Shown here: positions 35,781-43,400 of the stretch, in pieces
Layout: the number at the start of each line of letters is the position of its first letter
How positions within the stretch are numbered: the stretch's first letter is position 1
Source: DATJGF01 sp035495315
GTDB lineage: Bacteria > Verrucomicrobiota > Verrucomicrobiia > Limisphaerales > UBA8199
DNA: 64,000 nt
NCBI GenBank assembly: GCA_035495315.1
Contig: DATJGF010000121.1
Location: 3,835-67,834 of the forward strand
Direction: 5' to 3'
Made by a program: the position numbers and the translations under genes
Notes under the pieces: generated by a model
The model's input: only the letters and a program-made list of their open reading frames with translations
Told to the model about the DNA's origin: nothing
The model's database searches: none

Positions 35781-36032
35781 ATGGACCTTATCGGCGCGAT
35801 ACGCAAATCATTGACCGCGTTTGTTTGCGGGATTTTCGGGTTTTTACCGATTATCGGCCTGATTCCGGCCTTATACACGGTCTCGTGCTGGCGAAGCGTC
35901 AGCAAGCATTACGGCAAGCAATGGAACCCTGCACGGCGTTACCTTTTGGGAGGTGTTCTGCTTGCTACAATAGGCCTACTCGGTTCTGCATTAATCCTGG
36001 TGGCAATCCTCTTCGCCATCGCGCAAGGCTAA
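35781..36032 (+). CDS. small membrane protein, unknown
   Basis: 83 residues from ATG 35781 (TTG 35763 overlaps the previous stop). Two hydrophobic helices: FVCGIFGFLPIIGLIPALYTV and YLLGGVLLATIGLLGSALILVAILFAIA, separated by a basic loop (SVSKHYGKQWNPARR). The pattern resembles DUF4190-like inner-membrane proteins. Directly behind the pseudopilin genes; whether it belongs to that system is not evident. Confidence 0.65.
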   Translation: MDLIGAIRKSLTAFVCGIFGFLPIIGLIPALYTVSCWRSVSKHYGKQWNPARRYLLGGVLLATIGLLGSALILVAILFAIAQG

Positions 36033-36037
36033 CCACA

Positions 36038-36129
36038 TCTCGGAAGGCCAAGCTCCGCGAGCTCCGCGAGGCCCCATTTGCCCAAACAATTCGCCTCCCT
36101 GAGGCCTCGCGCAGCTCGGCCTTCCGAGA
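36038..36129. repeat. palindromic repeat family D (TCTCGGAAGGCC)
   Basis: 92 bp: TCTCGGAAGGCCAAGCTCCG ... with complement CAGCTCGGCCTTCCGAGA on the right and an inner pair GCGAGGCC/GGCCTCGC. It also holds a 9-bp direct duplication (CTCCGCGAG). The rest of the 304-bp gap 36033-36336 shows no gene. Confidence 0.85.
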
Positions 36130-36336
36130 GCTTATTGCGCAACACCCTCAAGATAAACGATTGGCGGTTTGTTTTCCTTTCGAACTTTACCATCCGGAGG
36201 TCCTGTGCTTTATTGCGTTTGCGTTCAGGACGCGTCCAGGTCCGCGGAAAGGGCTGAGCCTACCTGCTGTTGTCGGTTAAAAGAATAACCTTGATGCTGC
36301 CTGCCGGCGGACCACAGGCGATAGCAGAAAGGTTAT

Positions 36337-37857
36337 ATGTCAAAATCGCTGCCTGCCCGGCCCAATCTTGAACAACTCAAGAATCAGGCCAAAGAACTCC
36401 TCAAGTCCCACAAATCCGCTGACCCCGAAAGCCTGCGACGCATTCAGGCCAATCATCCACGTTTGGCCGGTATTCCGCTCACTGACATCGGGAAAGCAAA
36501 GTTCTTGCTGAACCATGCTCAATTGGTGATCGCCCGCGAGTATGGATTTCCAACTTGGGCGAAGCTCAAAGAAAGAGTTGAAACGATCCTGCTCGAGAGC
36601 GCGGACCCGATGGAGCTCTTCAAACAAGCCTTCACGAAGAATGACGCCGCCACCCTGCGCCAGCTTTTTGCACGCTATCCAGAAATAAAAGCCAAGATCA
36701 ACGAACCGGTCGCTGCGTTCGATTCTCCTGCAATCACGCATGTGCGCAGCCGGGAGATGCTCGATGTCCTGCTCGAAGCCGGCGCCGACATTAATGCCAG
36801 GAGCCGCTGGTGGGCCGGCGGATTCGGACTCCTGGACAGCGCCGAACCCGACTTGGCCGCTTACGCCATCCAACGCGGCGCGGTGGTCGATGCTCACGCC
36901 GCGGCCCGGCTTAGCATGCTGGACAAGTTGCGTGAATTGATTTCGGCCAACCCGGCACTCGTGCATGCGCGCGGCGGCGATGGCCAGACACCGCTTCATT
37001 TCGCCAGCACGGTCCCGATCGCGGAACTACTGCTGGAGCATGGCGCCGACATTGACGCGCGAGACATCGACCACGAATCGACGCCGGCGCAATACCTGAT
37101 TCGCGACCGACAGGACGTCGCGCGTTACCTGGTGCGACGCGGCTGCCATACCGATATCTTAATGGCCTCTGCACTGGGTGATATCGAACTCGTCCGCCGT
37201 CATCTCGATGAGAATCCAGACTGCATCCATATGCGCGTCACCGGCGAATATTTTCCAATGATCAACCACAAAGCCGGAGGCACTATCTACCAATGGACGC
37301 TTGGGTGGTACGTTTCGCCGCACGATGTCGCCCGCCAGTTCGGCCACAATCATGTCTTCGAGCTACTCATCGAACGCAGTCCCGCCGATGTGAAATTCAT
37401 CGCCGCCTGTTGGGCGGGTGACGAATCCGCCCTCAAGGCAGCGCTACAGCAAAATGCTGACCTGGTGTCACGCCTGTCTGCTGCCTATAAACGGCAGGTA
37501 GCGCTCGCTGCCCGAAACAACAACCTGGCAGCCGTTCGCCTCATGCTCGCCTCCGGCTTGCCCGTCGACGCGCTCGGCCAGCATGGAGCCACTCCGCTGC
37601 ATTGGGCGGCTTTTCACGGAAATGCTGAGATGGCTCGCGAAATCCTGCGTTACAATCCGCCGCTCGAACAAATGGATGCCGACTTTGCCAGCACGCCACT
37701 TGGCTGGGCGATTCACGGGTCGGAGCACGGCTGGTATTGCAAGACCGGGGATTACGCTGGGACGGCGGAGGCGCTGCTCAAAGCTGGAGCCCGACCCCCT
37801 GAAAAGGTCGGTGGGACCGAAGCAGTGAGAGCTGTGCTGGCAAGTCATAAGTCGTAG
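36337..37857 (+). CDS. ankyrin-repeat protein
   Basis: 506 residues, no signal peptide. The N-terminal cap (LPARPNLEQLKNQAKELLKS ... AQLVIAREYGFPTWAKLKERVE) is a helical module that precedes ankyrin repeats in many Acidobacteria and Verrucomicrobia proteins. About nine ankyrin-type units follow, e.g. DGQTPLHFASTVPIAELLLEHGADIDARD and GATPLHWAAFHGNAEMAREIL. These mediate protein-protein contacts; the partner is unknown. The stop codon TAG is the first three bases of palindromic repeat E. Confidence 0.92.
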   Translation: MSKSLPARPNLEQLKNQAKELLKSHKSADPESLRRIQANHPRLAGIPLTDIGKAKFLLNHAQLVIAREYGFPTWAKLKERVETILLESADPMELFKQAFTKNDAATLRQLFARYPEIKAKINEPVAAFDSPAITHVRSREMLDVLLEAGADINARSRWWAGGFGLLDSAEPDLAAYAIQRGAVVDAHAAARLSMLDKLRELISANPALVHARGGDGQTPLHFASTVPIAELLLEHGADIDARDIDHESTPAQYLIRDRQDVARYLVRRGCHTDILMASALGDIELVRRHLDENPDCIHMRVTGEYFPMINHKAGGTIYQWTLGWYVSPHDVARQFGHNHVFELLIERSPADVKFIAACWAGDESALKAALQQNADLVSRLSAAYKRQVALAARNNNLAAVRLMLASGLPVDALGQHGATPLHWAAFHGNAEMAREILRYNPPLEQMDADFASTPLGWAIHGSEHGWYCKTGDYAGTAEALLKAGARPPEKVGGTEAVRAVLASHKS

Positions 37858-37996
37858 CGGGTAGGCGTCTCGCCTGCCGTGGAGCCGGGCGTCCCGCGCG
37901 GCGGCCAGGGCCTGGAAATTCCTAACGCACCAATTTCGCACGCCAATCCGGACGGCGGGACGCCGTCCTCTACGGCAGGCGAGACGCCCACCGCTA
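37855..37996. repeat. palindromic repeat family E (TAGCGGGTAGGCGTCTCGCC)
   Basis: 142 bp with outer arms TAGCGGGTAGGCGTCTCGCC-TGCCGT and complement ACGGCAGGCGAGACGCC-CACCGCTA, plus an inner pair GGCGTCCCGC/GCGGGACGCC. It supplies the stop codon of the ankyrin gene. Confidence 0.88.
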
Positions 37997-38146
37997 TTTT
38001 GTCTACCGCCCCTGCTGATCATTTCTGCTCAAATCGCACGCGCAGCGCGCCGTCGATGCCGGTTCTGGATCTATGAGATGAGCAGTTTGGCTGGATCCGC
38101 ATTTGACAGTTGGGTTGGCTCGGTCCACTGATCGAGGAATATTCTC

Positions 38147-38301
38147 ATGAGAGAAGACCTGCAACAGTTGCTCAGTTTGGCCAAGCAAAAGGGATGTCGC
38201 GTAATCGAGCTGGACTTGCCTTCCTTCGCGAGGAAGCACATCGCTTTTATGAGCACAGGGGATTCCAGAATAGAGCGTATCTGTTCACAAAAACCCTCTG
38301 A
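38147..38301 (+). pseudogene. GNAT acetyltransferase remnant (C-terminal half, frameshifted)
   Basis: Two frames together restore the end of a GNAT protein: EDLQQLLSLAKQKGCRVIEL in one, then REEAHRFYEHRGFQNRAYLF in the next, with the shift near 38212-38222. The first piece corresponds to the acetyl-CoA-binding helix and strand, the second to the AHRFYExxGF C-terminal motif. The N-terminal half is missing. It lies just ahead of an intact, different GNAT gene. Confidence 0.75.
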
Positions 38302-38328
38302 GCCTCGCGCAAGCTACACCCTGCGATT

Positions 38329-38832
38329 ATGAAGCCCCAAATTGTAATCCGTCGCGCGGCGCTATCGGACTTAGAGGCAATCACCGCGATTTACAACGAG
38401 GCTATCGCAACTACAACAGCAACCTTCGATACGGAGCCAAAGAGCACGGTGGAACGGTCAAGTTGGTTTCAATCCCATGGAGAGCGGCATCCGATCCTGG
38501 TGGCCGAACTTGCCGGAAAGGTCATCGGCTGGGCCTGCCTGACTCCATGGTCAGATCGCCGGGCCTACGCGGATACAGCAGAAACCTCGTTCTATGTGAA
38601 ATCCAAACACCGTGGACAGGGCATCGGCCGCCAGCTCAAGGCGGCCATTATCGAGGAGGCTCAAAGATTGGGCTTCCATAGCCTGATCGCGCGAGTTGCC
38701 GAAGGCAGTAGCGAGTCCATTCATCTGAACGAAAGTTTTGGGTTCAAGCATGTCGGGACACTGAAGGAGGTCGGACGCAAGTTCGGCCGGTTATTAGATG
38801 TGCACATCCTGCAAAAAATGCTGAACCAGTGA
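38329..38832 (+). CDS. GNAT N-acetyltransferase, phosphinothricin-acetyltransferase family
   Basis: 167 residues. IRRAALSDLEAITAIYNEAIATTTATFDTEP, GWACLTPWSDRRAYADTAETSFYVKSKHRGQGIGRQLKAAIIEEA and HLNESFGFKHVGTLKEVGRKFGR are all characteristic of the Pat/MnaT group, which acetylates phosphinothricin-like compounds or methionine sulfone/sulfoximine. The RGQGIG acetyl-CoA loop is intact. In environmental bacteria the natural substrate is usually an amino acid analogue. ATG 38329 follows the GNAT remnant by 27 bases. Confidence 0.93.
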   Translation: MKPQIVIRRAALSDLEAITAIYNEAIATTTATFDTEPKSTVERSSWFQSHGERHPILVAELAGKVIGWACLTPWSDRRAYADTAETSFYVKSKHRGQGIGRQLKAAIIEEAQRLGFHSLIARVAEGSSESIHLNESFGFKHVGTLKEVGRKFGRLLDVHILQKMLNQ

Positions 38833-38850
38833 TGTTTTTTCTGACTTTTT

Positions 38851-38951
38851 AACCGCAGAGAGGCGAAATCCGCAGAGAAAAGGCCGCGTTGAGAGTGCAA
38901 ACCGCAGAATCAAAATTCCATTTCCGCTGCGTCTTTCGCCTCTCTGCGGTT
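38851..38951. repeat. palindromic repeat family F (AACCGCAGAGAGGCGAAA)
   Basis: 101 bp, perfect 18-bp arms AACCGCAGAGAGGCGAAA and TTTCGCCTCTCTGCGGTT around a 65-bp centre that contains further CCGCAGA words. It lies between convergent genes (GNAT and LPG-synthase-like). Confidence 0.88.
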
Positions 38952-39063
38952 CATTGTTGTTTTTAAATCTTGTTCGAATGCGACTTCGCCCCTGAGGATG
39001 TTCTGCGGCCTTTGGTTCTAAAGTATGTTCGGCTTGTAGTGGTGCCGCTGCTGCCCGTCATCT

Positions 39064-40098
39064 CTAAGACCTCCCCTTGCTTCTCCACTCTGCGACTTCC
39101 CGCCGGACTTGACGCAACGTTAGCCCACTTTGCGCGACCGCAATGAATCCGGCGATCGCCAGTGGCGCGGTTAGAACCACGTATGCCACCAGAGCGCAGG
39201 CAGTCGCCGCGGGTTTAGGGACACCAAAGAAGCGCAGCCCCTCAACGCAAAATAGTTGAAAAACGCCCATGCTGGCGGGCGTACTGGGTAGTGAAATGCC
39301 GATATAGGTGATCAGAAAAACGGTTAGATTCACCCAAAGCGAAAAACCAAATCCATAGGCTTGAATCACGGCCAGGAAAGCCAACGCCTGAAGAATTAGT
39401 TTCAAAATTGATAGACCCAGGGCAATAACAATGAGACCGGACTGGCCAATACTGCGAATCCCGTTTTCCAAATTCTCGAAAAGAAACTGAAGCTGCCGTA
39501 CTGGTTTCCAATGTAGCATTGGGCTGCGCGGTTGCTCGTCGCCTCTGTCGTGCTTCCTGCGCAGAACCATCCAGCTTACCACCACGCCCCCGCTGAGGAT
39601 CACGCCGCCCAAAACCTCTCCAGTGCGAGCCAATTGCTGCGGCAACGGAAAGAACAGCACGACGAATCCGATGCCGATGGCGAGCCAAAGCCCATCAAAA
39701 AGGCGTTCGATCAACAAAGAAGGAATCACCGCCGCAATGCCGCTCCCCAGCCAACGCGCGGCGAGGTAGATTCGAACAACATAGCCGGCATGGACCGGCA
39801 GCACATCATTGGCGAAGCGGCCAGCGAATAACGCCTTTGCCGTTTGCCCTAACGTCAGGTGACCAACCGGGCTTAGGAGCAACTGCCATTCCCAGGCAGC
39901 GCACACGTAAACCAACAAATCGAGAGCCATCGCCGGCAGGATCCACCACCAGGAAACCGTTCGGAGCGATTGCACCAAATCCGAGAACCGAATGTCATGG
40001 AGGATCCAGTAAAGGCAGCCGATGCCTATGCCGTAACTGAGCAACACTCCAAGCGCGCGCTCGGTGCATTCACCTTTAGAGGCAGCTCCTTTTTCCAT
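39064..40098 (-). CDS. lysylphosphatidylglycerol synthase TM-region/UPF0104 membrane protein
   Basis: 344 residues, at least eight hydrophobic helices. Signature parts: LLSYGIGIGCLYWILHDIRFSDLVQSL at the N-terminus, KALFAGRFANDVLPVHAGYVVRIYLAARWLG, IPSLLIERLFDGLWLAIGIG and FLITYIGISLPSTPASMGVFQLFCVEGLRFFGVPKPAATACALV. This is the integral-membrane flippase-like domain found in MprF and in AglD/UPF0104 proteins, without the C-terminal synthase domain, so it may flip lipids but would not make lysyl-PG. ATG 40098 is preferred to 40143 since helix 1 follows closely. Confidence 0.9.
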   Translation of the reverse strand: MEKGAASKGECTERALGVLLSYGIGIGCLYWILHDIRFSDLVQSLRTVSWWWILPAMALDLLVYVCAAWEWQLLLSPVGHLTLGQTAKALFAGRFANDVLPVHAGYVVRIYLAARWLGSGIAAVIPSLLIERLFDGLWLAIGIGFVVLFFPLPQQLARTGEVLGGVILSGGVVVSWMVLRRKHDRGDEQPRSPMLHWKPVRQLQFLFENLENGIRSIGQSGLIVIALGLSILKLILQALAFLAVIQAYGFGFSLWVNLTVFLITYIGISLPSTPASMGVFQLFCVEGLRFFGVPKPAATACALVAYVVLTAPLAIAGFIAVAQSGLTLRQVRREVAEWRSKGRS

Positions 40099-40434
40099 TA
40101 ATCGGTTCTCGCATGTGATCCTACATCGTACCGGGCACCCCAATTACATAGCAATGGTCGTCAGCGGCTGCCAGCAGGAACTCGGATGCCTTTAACTTCC
40201 AATGGACCCTTTTGGACAGAATTAGAGCTCCCGAAGCCGCGTTTAACCTTGTTGAGACGAGCGTTTTGGCTTATAAATGCCATCGATTGGCAGCAATCAG
40301 AAGTTATGCTTATCACCTCGAACAGACGTTATACCCCTCGCTCCGCTTTGATAGTAATGCAAACCTTGGTTGTGTCATATCGAAGCTTTTCAACCGGGTC
40401 CCCACCGCAGATCCGGCGTGGGTGCGGCTTGCGA
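40099..40434. other. upstream region of the giant CotH protein, no clear gene
   Basis: 336 bases between divergent genes. An in-frame extension of the downstream gene reaches up to 40186, but the residues it encodes are low in hydrophobicity and precede a good signal peptide, so it is probably untranslated leader. No repeat was seen. Confidence 0.4.
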
Positions 40435-43400
40435 ATGTGCCCTGGTTTTGGTTCGAAAGGGGCGTTACGACGGGTGGCATGGTGTCTACTAACCGGTCTT
40501 CTGTGGATGATGGCGTTGTCAAAAGCACTCGCGCAGGCCCCCTCGATTACTCAAGAACCATCCGATCAAACTATTTTTTACGGCGATCCTGCCACTTTCG
40601 TGGTTCATGCGACTGGCAGTCTGCCGTTGACGTACCAATGGTACCGAAACGGTTCGGCAGTTGCGGCGGCGACTTCCAGCGCCCTCGCGATTTCAGCCGT
40701 ATCGAGTAATGACCAGGGCGCCGCGTTCTTTGTCACAGTCACCAACCTCCAAGGCTCAGTGACCAGCCAATCGGCAGTGCTCACCGTCGAGTATGGCGCG
40801 GCCGGACCGGGACAAACCCTGCACCTCTTGAGTTACGACAGCATCTGGAAGTACGATCAAACCGATAATCTGGATGAATTCGATTGGAAATCGCCTGGCT
40901 ATGACGATTCGGCGTGGCCCTTCGGTCCGGGCCTGCTGGCGGCCGAGAATAACCCTGCCATCACGCCGCTGATTGGGACAGTGCTGGAAGATCCGCGGCT
41001 GCCGGATCCGGGCGTCAGCTCGGGACATGCCTATTATTTCCGGACGCGAGTGACTCTGCCTGCCGATTTCTACTCCGTATCACTTGCGGGGACCTATCGC
41101 TGCGACGACGGCGCCGTGATCCATCTGAATGGGAGTGAATCGCTCCGAATCCGCCTGCCTTCCGGGGTTATCTGGAACCAAACGATGGCGACGGGCTTCC
41201 CACCGGATTCGACCGGGGGAACCGACGCGACGTCAGACGAACCGCTGGCCCTATCCAGCGGGCTGGTACCGGGGTCAAACCTGATCGCCGTTGAAGTGCA
41301 CCAACAAAACTCCAGTAGTAGCGATATAGTCTGGGGCCTTGCCCTCGATGCGACGGTTTATCCGCGCGTGCGGGACACCAACGCGCCGACCGTCGCGCGA
41401 GTTATTCCGGAGCCTGGGGCGACGGTCGCCAGCCTCAGGCAGATTGAGGTCCACTTCAGTGAAGATGTCAAAGGCGTACGCGCGACGGACCTTCTCATCA
41501 ACGGTTCGCCAGCCACAAACCTCACGCAGTACGCGCCTTATATTTATGTGTTCGATTTTCCGCAACCAGCAGCCGGCAACGTCACCGCGAACTGGAATCC
41601 GGCGCACACAATAACAGACGTGTCAGCAAATTCGAACCGCTTTGCCGGCGGCAGCTACACGTTCACGCTGGACATCCCCACCCTGCCCCGCTCAGTACGG
41701 ATCAACGAGTTTATGGCGGCTAATGCGCACAGCATTCGCGATGAAGATGGCCAACATTCGGATTGGCTCGAGCTTTACAACGGCGGCACCCAACCCGTCG
41801 ATCTCAGTGGCTGGTACCTGACCGACAATCCGGGCAAGTTAACCAAATGGCGAATTCCGGATGGGGTCATCATGGCCTCACAGTCGTACTTGCTTATCTG
41901 GGCTTCAGGGCTCGACCGCACCAATTTTCCCGGGCCACTGCACACCAATTTCAAGCTCGACAAAACCGCCGGTAATTCTCTCGACCTCGTGTTCTCGGAT
42001 GGCAGCTCGGTTCTATCCTCGTTCTCTCCATACCCGCAGCAATACGATGATGTTTCGTATGGCTGTGATCGGCTGGACCCCGCGCTGGTCGGTTACTTCA
42101 CCAACGCAACCCCGAACGGACCGAATTCGGCCATCGGTCCAGGGTTCGGTCCTGACGTTGTATTTTCGGTTCCCGGCGGCTCATTCCAGCAACCATTCGC
42201 TTTGAGCCTGAGCACAGCCGATACAAACGCGGTGATCCGGTATCTGCTGGTCACCAATGGCCCGTCAGCGGTGGTCACTGTGGTGCCCAATGCTAACTCT
42301 CCCATTTATACTGGGCCAATTACGATCAGTGGCAGCATCCAGGTGCGCGCGCGCGCGTTCTCGACGCGTGCAGGATATTTTCCCGGACCGCTTCATAATG
42401 AGACCTACCTCCAAATCTCACCAGGTTTAACGAGCTTCAGCTCGGACCTGCCGATCGTGGTGTTTCATGATATGGGCGGCGGCGGCGTCGCCTATACCGC
42501 CGACCAATTTACGACGCTGGAGGTGTTCGACACGAAGAACGGCCGCAGTTCCTTGTTGAATCCGCCCGATCTGGTGATCCAGGGCTACTTCCATCGGCGG
42601 GGACAGGCGACGCTCTACAATCCCAAGGCGAGCTTGCGAGTAGAAACTCAAAACGCTTACGGCGACGATCTGGATGTGGAATTACTAGGCTTTCCGGCGG
42701 AAAACGATTGGGTCTTTTATGGAATTGATGAGTTCGACAAAGTGCTGATGCATAATCCGCTTGCCCACGAACTCTACCGCGCGATGGGCCATTACACGTC
42801 TCATACACGCTATGTCGAAGTCTTTTTGAAGGACGACTACGGGACGCCGGGCCCGATCACTGCCGGCGACTACAACGGCCTGTACGTCTTGGAAGAAAAG
42901 ATCAAGATCGGCAAGAACCGGGTCGACATCGACAAGCTGCAACCTGAGAACACGACAGCGCCGAGCATTACCGGCGGCTATTTGCTCAGCATCGATAAAG
43001 GCAATCCCGGCGCGGGAGATGGACTGGCGGGCGCCTGGGTGTGGTACTTGGATCCCGATTTCTCCGAAGTCAGTTCGCCGGCGCAACGCCAGTACATCCA
43101 GAATTATTTCAACGATTTTTACAATGCGTTGATGGGCCCGAATTGGACCGATCCTAATCTCGGATATCAGGCCTACATCGGTATGGATTCCTGGATCGAT
43201 TATCACCTGCACCAGACCTTCGTCTTCAACGTCGATATGCTTCGGATCAGCAGCTACTTCTATAAGCCGCGCAACGGCAAACTCGTGCAGGGCCCGCTAT
43301 GGGATTTTGATCGCGCCTTTGCCGACAGCGATGACGGGCGTGGTTTCAACCCATTCTTGTGGCGTTCGAATGACGGCGACGGCGGGACCGACCCGTTTAA

